From positions 62,001-126,000 of the forward strand of contig JABAKE010000008.1 in NCBI GenBank assembly GCA_019779905.1: DNA of 64,000 bases, given 5' to 3'. The translations under genes were made by a program, and so were the position numbers. Source of the DNA: Modestobacter lapidis. GTDB taxonomy: Bacteria > Actinomycetota > Actinomycetes > Mycobacteriales > Geodermatophilaceae. Below the pieces are notes generated by a model that made no database searches, was not told where the DNA came from, and worked only from the letters and a program-made list of their open reading frames with translations. This document shows, piece after piece, positions 37,787-45,631 of the stretch (positions within the stretch are counted from its first letter, which is position 1; every line of letters starts with the position of its first letter).

Positions 37787-39232
37787 GTGCCCGTGTCCAC
37801 GCCCGAGGTGTCCGCCGTCGACCTGCTCGACGTGCCCGAGGACGCCGAGCTCGACGCCATCGTCCGGATCGCCGCGGCCGTCACGGGCATGGCGATGGCC
37901 ACCGTGAACGTGCTGGACACCCACCGTCAGGCGCAGCTGGCCAGCGTCGGCTTCCCGCGCCGGGTCACCCCGCGGAACGAGTCGCTGTGCACCCGCGCCC
38001 TGGAGGCCGGCAGCGTGTTCGCCTCCGCCGACCTGAGCACCGACGACCGGTTCAGCGACAGCCCGTGGGTGGATGGCCGCCGCGACGAGGTGCGCGGGTA
38101 CGCGATGGTGCCGCTGCAGCTCGACGGCGGCGTCGTCGGCACGCTGTGCGTGCAGGACCGCGAGGTCCGGGCGCTGTCGGCCGACCAGCTGGACCGGCTG
38201 CGCGACCTCGGCACGGTGGTCGTCGCGCTGCTCGAGCGCCGCCGGCAGAGCCGGCGCACCACCGAGCTGGCCCGGGCCAGCTCGGCCGCGCACGCCGAGG
38301 CGACCGCCGCGCACGACGAGCTCGCCGCCGCCCATGCCGCGCTGACCAGTGCCCGCGCCTTCGACGAGGCGCTCCTCGACGCCCTGCCGGTGGCCGTCGT
38401 GGCGGCCGACCCCTCCGGTCGGGTGACCGTCTTCAACCGGGTCAGCCGGCTGTGGCACGGCACCGACAGCGACCCGACCCTGCTTCCGGAGGAGTTCGCC
38501 CAGCACTTCACCCTGCGGACGGCGGACGCCACCCGGCTGCTGGCCCCCGGGGAGGTGCCGCTCACCCGGCTGTTCCGCGAGGGGCGGCTGGAGGACGTAG
38601 AGATCAGCATCGTCCCGGACGGCTCGGCTGCCCGGGTGGTCTCCTGCAACGGTGCGGCGGTCCGCGGCCCGGACGGCAGCCGGCTGGGGGCCGTGATCGT
38701 GATGTCCGACGTCACCGCCCAGCGCGAGCTGGAGGACCGGCTGCGCACCGCGGCCCTGCACGACCCGCTCACCGGACTGCCCAACCGCAGCCTGCTGGTC
38801 GACCGGCTGGACCTGGCGCTGTCCGCGGCCGGCCGGGACGGCGCCCCGCTCGCCGTCCTGTACTGCGACCTCGACGGCTTCAAGGCCGTCAACGACGGGT
38901 GGGGGCACGCCGCCGGGGACGCCGTCCTGACCGGGGCCGCCGGCCGGCTGTCCGCCGCGGTCCGTCCGGGGGACACGGTCGCCCGGATCGGCGGCGACGA
39001 GTTCGTGCTGCTGTGCCCCGGCATCGAGGACCGCGCGGCCGCCCAGGCCGTCGCCGACCGGGTGGTCGCGGCGATGGAGACCCCACTGCCCTCCGGCGCC
39101 GGCCGGGTGCACCGGGTGGGGATCAGCGTCGGGGTCGCCCTCTCGACGCCCGACTCGGCCCCCGAGGCGCTGCTCACCGCCGCCGACCAGGCGATGTACC
39201 GGGTGAAGTGGGCCCGCCGCCGGCTGGTCTGA
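37787..39232 (+). CDS. GAF-PAS-GGDEF diguanylate cyclase
   Basis: 481 aa cytoplasmic sensor cyclase. GAF domain at residues about 18-150 (VTGMAMATVNVLD, NESLCTRALEAGSVFASADL), a short coiled linker rich in Ala/Arg, PAS at about 190-315 (ALPVAVVAADPSGRVTVFN, VIVMSDVTAQRELEDRLR), GGDEF at about 320-480. The catalytic motif is canonical GGDEF (402-406), with I-site Arg393-Asp396 and CDLDGFKAVND, so it should synthesise cyclic di-GMP under feedback control. GTG 37787 is used; GTG 37793 is equally possible. The missing ribosome site and short gap suggest co-transcription with the degenerate GGDEF gene upstream. Confidence 0.9.
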   Translation: MPVSTPEVSAVDLLDVPEDAELDAIVRIAAAVTGMAMATVNVLDTHRQAQLASVGFPRRVTPRNESLCTRALEAGSVFASADLSTDDRFSDSPWVDGRRDEVRGYAMVPLQLDGGVVGTLCVQDREVRALSADQLDRLRDLGTVVVALLERRRQSRRTTELARASSAAHAEATAAHDELAAAHAALTSARAFDEALLDALPVAVVAADPSGRVTVFNRVSRLWHGTDSDPTLLPEEFAQHFTLRTADATRLLAPGEVPLTRLFREGRLEDVEISIVPDGSAARVVSCNGAAVRGPDGSRLGAVIVMSDVTAQRELEDRLRTAALHDPLTGLPNRSLLVDRLDLALSAAGRDGAPLAVLYCDLDGFKAVNDGWGHAAGDAVLTGAAGRLSAAVRPGDTVARIGGDEFVLLCPGIEDRAAAQAVADRVVAAMETPLPSGAGRVHRVGISVGVALSTPDSAPEALLTAADQAMYRVKWARRRLV

Positions 39233-39251
39233 GGCGGATCCTGGAACGGGC

Positions 39252-39282
39252 TTGACCCTGACGCGACGTCAGGCTGTCTGCT
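39252..39282 (+). promoter_or_regulatory. MerR-type promoter with 19-bp spacer
   Basis: -35 TTGACC (39252-39257), 19-bp spacer, -10-like TCTGCT (39277-39282). The spacer holds the inverted repeat CCTGACG, CGA, CGTCAGG (39257-39273). A long spacer with a centred dyad is the hallmark of MerR/TipA-activated promoters, here in front of the merR gene itself. Confidence 0.7.
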
Positions 39283-39384
39283 CTGCCCTGTCCGGAACAC
39301 ACGGAGAGGAGGGGTCATGAGCTGGACGGTGGGCGAGCTGGCCCGGCTGGCCGGCGTCACGGTGCGCACGCTGCACCACTACTC

Positions 39385-39443
39385 GAAGGACCCCGCTGCC
39401 CCCCACCGCTCGCACGCTCGCGGCGGGCCCCTGCAGCGGGGCC
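39385..39443 (+). repeat. Hairpin repeat copy R5 (inside MerR gene)
   Basis: GAAGGACC start, perfect 9-bp outer stem CCCCGCTGC (39391-39399) with GCAGCGGGG (39433-39441), core CTCGCACGCTC. Plus orientation; interrupts the MerR coding sequence after codon 22. Confidence 0.85.
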
Positions 39444-39483
39444 AAAAGAACGTGCTGCTGCTCACGGATGCTGTTGTACTTGC

Positions 39484-39543
39484 GGCCCGCCTGCAGGGGC
39501 CCGCGCCGAGCTTGCGAGGTGCGGGGGGCAGGCCGGTCCTTTC
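39484..39543 (-). repeat. Hairpin repeat copy R6 (inside MerR gene)
   Basis: Read on the minus strand it starts GAAAGGACC; core CTCGCAAGCTC; outer stem near CCGGCCTGC/GCAGGCGGG. Opposite orientation to R5, whose 3' end it faces, with a 40-bp lower-GC spacer between. Confidence 0.85.
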
Positions 39544-39571
39544 GTTGCACCGGCGGACAGCATGTCTGTGT

Positions 39572-39631
39572 GGCCTGCCTGCAGGGGCCCGCGCCGAGCT
39601 CGCGAGGCGTGGGGGGGCAGGCGGGTCCTCC
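39572..39631 (-). repeat. Hairpin repeat copy R7 (inside MerR gene)
   Basis: Minus orientation, starts GGAGGACC; core CTCGCGAGCTC; outer stem near CCCGCCTGC/GCAGGCAGG. It abuts the point where MerR/TipAS coding sequence resumes. Confidence 0.85.
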
Positions 39632-40147
39632 CGCGGCTGCTGCGGGACCGGCTCGAGCGCACCCAGGCGATGGTCGCGGCCGTCGAGAAGGAGATGGAGG
39701 CACGGCAGATGGGGATCTCCCTGACCCCGGAGGAACGGTTCGAGGTGTTCGGCGACTGGCTGCCCGAGGAGTACGCGGCCGAGGCCGAGGAGAAGTGGGG
39801 CGACACCGAGGCCTGGAGCCAGTCCCAGCGGCGGACGGCAGCGATGTCCAAGGAGGACTGGCTGCGGGTCAAGGCCGAGGGGGACGACGTCGAGCGCCGG
39901 TTCGCCGCCGCCCTGGCCGGTGGGGTGCCGGCCGACTCGGCGACCGCGATGGGCCTGGCCGAGGAGCACCGGCAGCAGATCAGCCGGAACTTCTACGACT
40001 GCTCCCCGGAGATGCACGCGGGGCTGGGCCGGATGTACGTGGCGGACGAGCGGTTCACCGCGTACTACGAGCAGATCGCGCCCGGCCTGGCGCAGTACGT
40101 GAGCACCGCCGTGAAGGCCAACGCCGCCCGCCAGGGCTGAGCCGCCC

Positions 40148-40191
40148 GGCCGACCGGTAAGCCGGGGCGTGACCCGGCTTACCGGTCGGCC
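40148..40191. terminator. Strong hairpin, perfect 19-bp stem
   Basis: GGCCGACCGGTAAGCCGGG (40148-40166) pairs perfectly with its complement at 40173-40191 around loop GCGTGA. Located 8 bp after the stop of the broken MerR gene and ending 76 bp before the FUSC gene. No T-tract. Confidence 0.8.
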
Positions 40192-40267
40192 ACCCGGGTC
40201 GACCCGGCGAGGAACGTCACGGTGCCCCCGGTGCCGCCGGCGGGGCCGCGGGCCGCATGCTGGACGG

Positions 40268-41377
40268 GTGGGGTGGGTGATCGCGCGACTACAGCAGCCC
40301 TGGGTGCAACGCGGGATTCGGGCGGCGCTGGCCGCCGGGCTGGCCTGGCAGATCGCGGTGCTGCTGCCGCCGATGCTGTCGGAGTACGCGTTCTACGCCC
40401 CGCTGGGCGCGGTGATCGCGGTGCACCCCACCGTCGCCGACTCGGCCAGCGCGGCCTGGCGGTCGGTGCTGGCGATGCTGATGGGCTTCGCGCTGGCCTA
40501 CGGGGTGTACCAGCTGACCCTGGCGGTGCCCGCCGCCCTCACGATCGCCCTGATCGTGGCCCTGTCGATCGCGGTGGAGCAGTGGCGGCGGCTGTTGCGG
40601 GAGCAGGCCAGCTGGGTGAGCTTCGCGGCGGTGCTGATGATCACCGTCGGTGCCGGTGAGCCGGGCCCCTATGTCCTGCGGTACGCCGGCCTGACCCTGC
40701 TCGGGGCGGCCGTGGGAGTGCTGGTCACCGCCGTGCTGTTCCCGCCGCTGCAGCTCACCACGGCGGTGACGAGGATCGCCGACACCCGCTTGCTGCTGTC
40801 CACCCACCTCGCGGAGATCGCCGCCGGACTGCGCGCGGGCGGCGTGCCCGAACCCCGGGAGTGGGAGCGCCGGGGAACCGCGCTCGACGCTGCGCTGGAG
40901 GCGATGCGCCGGGCCGAGACCCAGGTCGAACGGGCCCGGCGGGCGAACCCGCGGGCACACCGCTGGCAGGGCATCGCCGGCAGCATCCGCGAGCAGTCGC
41001 GCGCGCTGGACCGGGTCGCCGTCCTGGTCGACGACCTCACCACCCTGGTGGTCGAGTTCCAGCCGCACCGGCGGGGCCTGGACCGGGTGGACGGCGCCAC
41101 CGGCTGGGTGCTCGCCGACACCCTCGACGGGCTGGCCCGCGTCGTCCGCATCCCGTACCACGCCGCCATGGAGGCGCCCGACGACCGGGACGCCGCCATC
41201 GCCGACGCGATGGCCGCGCTCGCCCGGCTCACCACGCTGCTGCGCACCTCGGATATCGCCGACGACGAGGGGTTCTTCGCCCTCGGCGCGGTGACGGTCG
41301 GCACCCGCCGCTCGCTCTTGGCGCTCGACGCCCACGAGCGGTTCCCGCGGCCGGTCTGGCCCACTCCCCCGGCCTGA
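40268..41377 (+). CDS. FUSC-family membrane protein (aromatic acid exporter-like)
   Basis: 369 aa. The N-terminal half (residues about 10-160) contains about six membrane helices of the FUSC/ArAE type (IRAALAAGLAWQIAVLL, YAPLGAVIAVHPTVADS, AAVLMITVGAGEPG). The C-terminal half is a long cytoplasmic helical domain of about 200 residues (AETQVERARRANPRAHRWQ). Related proteins export aromatic carboxylic acids or take part in membrane stress tolerance; the substrate here is unknown. GTG 40268 was chosen because CATGCT lies exactly 6 nt upstream. A 12-bp direct repeat (CCCGGCCTGATC twice) duplicates the stop codon at the 3' end. Converges on the methyltransferase gene. Confidence 0.87.
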   Translation: MGWVIARLQQPWVQRGIRAALAAGLAWQIAVLLPPMLSEYAFYAPLGAVIAVHPTVADSASAAWRSVLAMLMGFALAYGVYQLTLAVPAALTIALIVALSIAVEQWRRLLREQASWVSFAAVLMITVGAGEPGPYVLRYAGLTLLGAAVGVLVTAVLFPPLQLTTAVTRIADTRLLLSTHLAEIAAGLRAGGVPEPREWERRGTALDAALEAMRRAETQVERARRANPRAHRWQGIAGSIREQSRALDRVAVLVDDLTTLVVEFQPHRRGLDRVDGATGWVLADTLDGLARVVRIPYHAAMEAPDDRDAAIADAMAALARLTTLLRTSDIADDEGFFALGAVTVGTRRSLLALDAHERFPRPVWPTPPA

Positions 41378-41398
41378 TCCCCGGCCTGATCCCCTGCT

Positions 41399-41432
41399 CC
41401 GGGCGGCAGAGATGGCCATTGCTGCCGCCCGG
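41399..41432. terminator. Bidirectional hairpin terminator
   Basis: CCGGGCGGCAG (41399-41409) pairs perfectly with CTGCCGCCCGG (41422-41432), 12-nt loop, between the convergent FUSC and methyltransferase genes, 2 bp beyond the latter's stop. Confidence 0.78.
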
Positions 41433-41434
41433 GG

Positions 41435-42229
41435 TCAGACGTGGATGAGCAGTTCTCCGTGCAGCATGCCGAGCCAGCCGTCGTCGGCGGCCGCCCAGCG
41501 CAGCCACGCGGCGGCCACGTCCGCCAGCTCGGCCGGCGTCGCCAGGCCGTAGGCCACCGCCTGCTCGGCGAACGCCGACGCGGTGGCGCGGCCGGCCCAC
41601 GAGTTCCCCCACCACTGGCGCTCGGCCGGGGTGGCGAAGCACCAGGCCGTCGTGGTGGCCACGGTGTCGCGCAGCCCGGCGGCGTGCGCCCAGGAGAGCA
41701 ACCGGCGGCCGGCGTCGGGCTCGGCGTCGTTGTGCCGGGCCACCCGGGAGTACAGGTTCAGCCAGCGGTCGAGCCCGGAGTCGGCGGGGAACCAGGTGGT
41801 CGCGGCGTAGTCGACGTCGCGGACGGCGAGCACCCCGCCGGGGCGGCAGACCCGGGCCATCTCGCGCAGCGCCGCGACCGGATCGGTGAGGTGCTGCAGC
41901 ACCTGGTGGGCGTGCACGACGTCGACGGAGTCGTCGGCGGCCTCGAGCGCGTAGACGTCGCCCACCGCGAACTCGACGGTCACCCCGCCCCGGGCCGCCA
42001 GTGCGCGGGCCTCGTCCAGCGGCGCCGGCGACACGTCCAGCCCGAGGACCCGGCCGGGCGCTACCCGCCGGGCCAGGTCGACGGTGATGGTGCCCGGGCC
42101 GCAGCCCACGTCGAGGACGTCGAGCCCCGGGCGCAGCGACGGCAGGAGGTACCCCGCCGAGTTCTCCGCCGTCCGCCAGCGGTGCGACTGCAGCACCGGC
42201 TCCGCGTGCCCGTGCGTGTAGGTGTCCAC
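41435..42229 (-). CDS. SAM-dependent methyltransferase
   Basis: 264 aa class I methyltransferase of the UbiE/Methyltransf_11 type. The SAM-binding motif I is LDVLDVGCGPGTITVDLA (residues about 35-52), followed by LGLDVSPAPLDEARA and VHAHQVLQHLTDPVAALREMARVCRPGG. The C-terminal part (DAGRRLLSWAHAAGL, QWWGNSWAGRATASAFAEQAV) is shared with actinobacterial members of unknown substrate. GTG 42229 places motif I at the normal distance; the open frame upstream has no similarity. It is divergent from the STAS gene, 126 bp apart. No biosynthetic genes nearby suggest a role. Confidence 0.9.
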   Translation of the reverse strand: MDTYTHGHAEPVLQSHRWRTAENSAGYLLPSLRPGLDVLDVGCGPGTITVDLARRVAPGRVLGLDVSPAPLDEARALAARGGVTVEFAVGDVYALEAADDSVDVVHAHQVLQHLTDPVAALREMARVCRPGGVLAVRDVDYAATTWFPADSGLDRWLNLYSRVARHNDAEPDAGRRLLSWAHAAGLRDTVATTTAWCFATPAERQWWGNSWAGRATASAFAEQAVAYGLATPAELADVAAAWLRWAAADDGWLGMLHGELLIHV

Positions 42230-42355
42230 CCGGCCAGCCTCCCGCACGACGCGCGACCGCGGCCGGGCGGCAGCCCCGGCGTGCTGCCGCCCGGCTGAGC
42301 GGCAGGACACGGCCGAGGGCGTTTCCCGGCGGCCGGCCGAGGGCACCTCGGCACC

Positions 42356-42721
42356 ATGGTCAGCAGCCCCGATGCCGCGCGGGACGACGTGCCCGCCAGC
42401 ATCGAGGCGGTGGAGGGGCCGGTGCGTCAGCTGCGGTTCACCGGCGCCGTCACCAAGGACGTCGTCCGCGAGTTCCGGCTGCGCGTCCGCCCGACCGACT
42501 GGCCGGCCCGGGTCGACCTCAGCGGGGTCACCGCGATGGACACCGCGGGGCTGGAGCTGCTGCTGCACCTGGCCCGCAAGCAGAAGCGCTTCGGCGGCGA
42601 GCTGGAGGTGGTCGAGCCGCCCGCGGCACTGCGCCGCACCATGGAGCAGGGTGGCCTGACCCGGCTCAGCCACTGGGCGCTGGCCCCCGACGGGACCCCG
42701 ACGGTGGGCGCTGACGCGTAG
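42356..42721 (+). CDS. STAS-domain protein (anti-sigma antagonist or MlaB-like)
   Basis: 121 aa single STAS domain: [66 protein letters not shown] proteins bind anti-sigma kinases in partner switching, or act as the MlaB subunit of lipid transporters. The usual phosphorylation loop DSSG reads DTAG here: the second Ser, phosphorylated in SpoIIAA, is Ala, while Thr remains. This looks more like MlaB (VDTAGL) than a classical anti-sigma antagonist. No mla or kinase genes are adjacent. ATG 42356; it ends 83 bp before arcA. Confidence 0.85.
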   Translation: MVSSPDAARDDVPASIEAVEGPVRQLRFTGAVTKDVVREFRLRVRPTDWPARVDLSGVTAMDTAGLELLLHLARKQKRFGGELEVVEPPAALRRTMEQGGLTRLSHWALAPDGTPTVGADA

Positions 42722-42804
42722 TTCCGGGCCGGGGAACCAGCCGGCCGCGCACTCCGTCGTGGCGCCGGCGGGGAACCGCCGCGCCGATCGGGCAGGCTCG
42801 GCGC

Positions 42805-44019
42805 ATGACGGGGAACCAGGTGACCAGCGAGGTCGGCCGGCTGCGCACCGTGCTGCTGCACCGGCCCGGCGCCGAGCTGCGCCGGCTCACCCCCCGCAAC
42901 AACGACGAACTACTCTTCGACGGCGTCCCGTGGGTGGCCCGGGCCCAGGAGGAGCACGACGCGTTCGCCGCCGAACTGACCGCGCGCGGGGTCGAGGTGC
43001 TGCACCTCGACCGGCTGCTCACCGACGTGCTGGCCGCGCCGGCCGCGCGGGCCGCCGCCATCGCCGCCGCCGTCGACGACCCGCGCCTCGGCGCGACGCT
43101 GCAGCACGCCACGACCGCCCACCTGGACGGGCTGGCCCCGGATGACCTGGCCCGGGCGCTGGTCACCGGGGTGGCGCACGACGAGCTGCGCGGCGGGCGG
43201 GGGCTGGCCTACCAGCTGATGGGCCGCGGGGAGTTCGTCGTCCCGCCGCTGCCCAACCTGATGTTCACCCGCGACTCCTCGGTGTGGATCGGGAACCGGG
43301 TCGCGGTCACCTCGCTGGCGATGCCCGCCCGGCACCGGGAGAGTGCGCTCACCGCGGCCGTCTACGCCCACCACCCGCGCTTCGCCGGGGTCGAGCCGCT
43401 CTACGGGGCCGACCTGGAGCACCTGGAGGGCGGCGACGTGCTGCTGCTCGCGCCGGGCGTGCTGGCCGTCGGGGTCGGGGAGCGGACGACGGCCGGCGGG
43501 GCCGAGCGGCTGGCCCGGCGGGTGTTCGCCCGCGGGCTGGTGCACACGGTGCTCGTCGTCCCCATCGCGCAGGAGCGGGCGACCATGCACCTGGACACCA
43601 TCTGCACGATGGTCGACGTCGACGCGATGGTCATGTACCCGGCGGTGGCCGACACCCTGCTGGCCTGGACGGTCACCGCCGGCGACCAGGCGCCGGACGA
43701 CGCCGACACCACCGAGCTGGCGGTGTCCGGGCCGCAGCCCTTCCTCGTCGCCGCCGCGGCGGCGATGGGCATCGACCGGCTGCGGCTGATCGACACCGGG
43801 CTGGACCCGGTCACCGCCGAGCGCGAGCAGTGGGACGACGGCAACAACACCCTCGCCCTCGCCCCGCGGCTGGCCGTCGCCTACGAGCGGAACACCGTCA
43901 CCAACGCCGCGCTCGAGGCCGCCGGCATCGAGGTGGTGCGGATCGCGGGGTCGGAGCTGGGCAGCGGCCGGGGCGGGCCGCGGTGCATGTCCTGCCCGGT
44001 GTTCCGCGACCCGCTGTAG
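42805..44019 (+). CDS. arcA: Arginine deiminase
   Basis: 404 aa guanidino-group modifying enzyme, hydrolysing arginine to citrulline and ammonia. Conserved motifs: [11 protein letters not shown] (substrate Asp), [29 protein letters not shown] (catalytic His), and the catalytic cysteine Cys394 in [15 protein letters not shown] at the C-terminus. All catalytic residues are present. There is no arcB, arcC or arcD in the window, so it stands alone and may serve nitrogen supply or acid tolerance rather than a complete ATP-yielding pathway. ATG 42805 is 6 nt after CAGGCT, the leaderless pattern. It converges on the M28 peptidase with 10 bp between stops. Confidence 0.96.
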   Translation: MTGNQVTSEVGRLRTVLLHRPGAELRRLTPRNNDELLFDGVPWVARAQEEHDAFAAELTARGVEVLHLDRLLTDVLAAPAARAAAIAAAVDDPRLGATLQHATTAHLDGLAPDDLARALVTGVAHDELRGGRGLAYQLMGRGEFVVPPLPNLMFTRDSSVWIGNRVAVTSLAMPARHRESALTAAVYAHHPRFAGVEPLYGADLEHLEGGDVLLLAPGVLAVGVGERTTAGGAERLARRVFARGLVHTVLVVPIAQERATMHLDTICTMVDVDAMVMYPAVADTLLAWTVTAGDQAPDDADTTELAVSGPQPFLVAAAAAMGIDRLRLIDTGLDPVTAEREQWDDGNNTLALAPRLAVAYERNTVTNAALEAAGIEVVRIAGSELGSGRGGPRCMSCPVFRDPL

Positions 44020-44029
44020 CGGAGCTCCC

Positions 44030-45478
44030 TCAGCCGTTGTCGGTCAGGTCGAGCGGGCTGGGGTCGGTGGCCAGGCTCAGCGTGGCGAACGCGATCGCCC
44101 GGCTGTTGATCTTCAGCGCCTTCAGGTCCACGTTGGCCAGGTCGTCCGCGGCCGCGTGGTAGTTCGGGTCGTGCGGAATTCCCGCGGTGCCGCCGAAGAG
44201 TGCGACCTCCTCCTCGGTCTTCACATCGTCGGCCCCGGTGAACAGCCCGCTCGCCGGGATGCCCGCCTCGATGAAGCCCTGGTAGTCCGACCGGCCGGAG
44301 AACTCCGTGTCCACCCAGGGCTGGCCCGTGCCGTCGAAGTAGTCGGTGAACACCTGCTCCAGCGACTCCGAGCCCGGCGGCACCGCGACGGGCGCCTGGT
44401 AGGTGGACTGGTCGGCGTCGTAGACGCCGATGACGTAGTTCGGTGAGCCGATCATGTCGAAGTTGAGGTAGCCGGTGATCTGCGCGAGCTGGGCCTCGTC
44501 CAGCGAGGCGACGTACTCCAGCGAGCCCAGCAACCCCGACTCCTCGGCCCCCCACCAGGCGAACCGCACCGCGTTCTGCGTCGGCTGCCCCAGCCAGGCG
44601 AGCTCCAGTGCGGTCTGCAGCACGCCGGCCGACCCGGTGCCGTTGTCGTTGATACCCGGGCCCTCGACGACGGAGTCCAGGTGGGCACCCAGCATGACCA
44701 CGTTGTCCGGGTCGCCGTGCGGGGTCTGCGCGATCAGGTTGAACGTCGTCCGGTTCTCGCGGAGCTGGCGGAGGTCGAGGGTGCCGGGAAGCGCCGGGTC
44801 CGCGGCGAGCTGCGCGCGCAGCGCCACGCCGTCCTCCTGGCTGATGCCACCGGCCGGCGCGCCCTCGACCGGACCGCCCAGGGTGCCGACCAGCGGGCCG
44901 GGCTCGTTGTTGGAGACCAGGACGCCGACGGCGCCCGCCGCGGTGGCGTGGGCCTGCTTGTCGCCGAAGGCGCACACCCCGCGGGAGACCACCACGATCG
45001 TCCCGGCGACCGAGCCGTCGAAGTCGGTGGGCTCGCAGCCGGGGGTCGGATCGTCGGCGGGGAGCGCCCGCAGCGGGGCGGTCACGCCGCCCTCGGCCGT
45101 CGACGGCGAGTACTCCATGACGATGACCTCGACCGGGGCCGCCCCGACCAGGAACGTCGCGGCGATCGTCTCGGTGTGGACGAAGTCGAAGGGCTGCCGC
45201 TCGACGTCGTAGCCGGCGTCCTCGAGCAGGCCCTGGACGTAGTCGCCGGATGCGTCGTAACCGGGGGTGCCGGAGGCGCGGGTGCCGCCGTGCTCGTCGG
45301 CGATGTCCTGGAGGGCCTCGAGGTGCCGCAGCACCTCCTTGGTCGTCACGCCGGAGGCGAACGAGGACGGATCGGGGTCGGTCGTGGCACCGGCGGGGGT
45401 GGCCACCAGGCCGGCGGCGACGAGGGCGGCCGACGTGGTCGCGACGACCAGCGTCGATCGGCGGGTGCGGAACGTCAT
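44030..45478 (-). CDS. Secreted M28-family metallopeptidase with PA domain
   Basis: 482 aa. Signal peptide at residues 1-31 (TFRTRRSTLVVATTSAALV then TPAGA). A PA (protease-associated) insert lies at about 130-235 (GTIVVVSRGVCAFGDKQAHA, GVLVSNNEPGPL). The M28 catalytic domain (245-470) has the two-zinc ligands in GAHLDSVVEGPGINDNGTGS, AWWGAEESGLLGS (catalytic Glu pair), YLNFDMIGSPN and HAAADD. It resembles Streptomyces aminopeptidase S, releasing N-terminal residues outside the cell. It follows another exported peptidase gene on the same strand 153 bp upstream; together they would digest extracellular peptides. ATG 45478 starts the signal peptide. Confidence 0.93.
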   Translation of the reverse strand: MTFRTRRSTLVVATTSAALVAAGLVATPAGATTDPDPSSFASGVTTKEVLRHLEALQDIADEHGGTRASGTPGYDASGDYVQGLLEDAGYDVERQPFDFVHTETIAATFLVGAAPVEVIVMEYSPSTAEGGVTAPLRALPADDPTPGCEPTDFDGSVAGTIVVVSRGVCAFGDKQAHATAAGAVGVLVSNNEPGPLVGTLGGPVEGAPAGGISQEDGVALRAQLAADPALPGTLDLRQLRENRTTFNLIAQTPHGDPDNVVMLGAHLDSVVEGPGINDNGTGSAGVLQTALELAWLGQPTQNAVRFAWWGAEESGLLGSLEYVASLDEAQLAQITGYLNFDMIGSPNYVIGVYDADQSTYQAPVAVPPGSESLEQVFTDYFDGTGQPWVDTEFSGRSDYQGFIEAGIPASGLFTGADDVKTEEEVALFGGTAGIPHDPNYHAAADDLANVDLKALKINSRAIAFATLSLATDPSPLDLTDNG

Positions 45479-45631
45479 CGAGCGGTCCCTTCCATGGAAC
45501 CGGCACAGCCCGGTGTCCGTGCCCGGTGCGGCGACCCTAGCGCCGCGGGTGTGACCGACACCACAGGAGCACGGGCAAGCCAGGCACCTTGACGGGCTCC
45601 GGCGGGAACCCGTTCCGGTGCCGGCCCGACG

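Larger units (their letters stand above)
39317..40140 (+). pseudogene. MerR/TipAS-family regulator disrupted by three hairpin repeats
   Basis: The first 22 codons encode a normal MerR helix-turn-helix start (SWTVGELARLAGVTVRTLHHY). Immediately after, where YDEIGLL and the winged-helix core should follow, the sequence becomes hairpin repeat R5, then R6 and R7 inverted. MerR-like sequence resumes at about 39636 with RLLRDRLERTQAMVAAVEKEME and a complete TipAS-type effector domain to 40140 (ISLTPEERFEVFGDW, YDCSPEMHAGLGRMYV, RFTAYYEQIAPGL). The two halves are in different frames. About 66 codons of DNA-binding and dimer-helix sequence have been replaced by about 255 bp of repeats, so no functional regulator is expected. 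A downstream start could still produce the free TipAS domain. The MerR promoter upstream is intact. Confidence 0.85.

Noticed and set aside
39562-40140. Intact short TipAS-domain gene starting at ATG 39562
   Set aside because: That ATG lies between repeats and the first 25 codons translate repeat R7. It is more likely a remnant of the disrupted MerR gene than a native start, though a short product is not excluded.
41366-41393. Duplicated CCCGGCCTGATC around the FUSC stop codon as a mobile-element target duplication
   Set aside because: The two 12-bp copies are directly adjacent with no insert between; simple slippage is enough to explain them.
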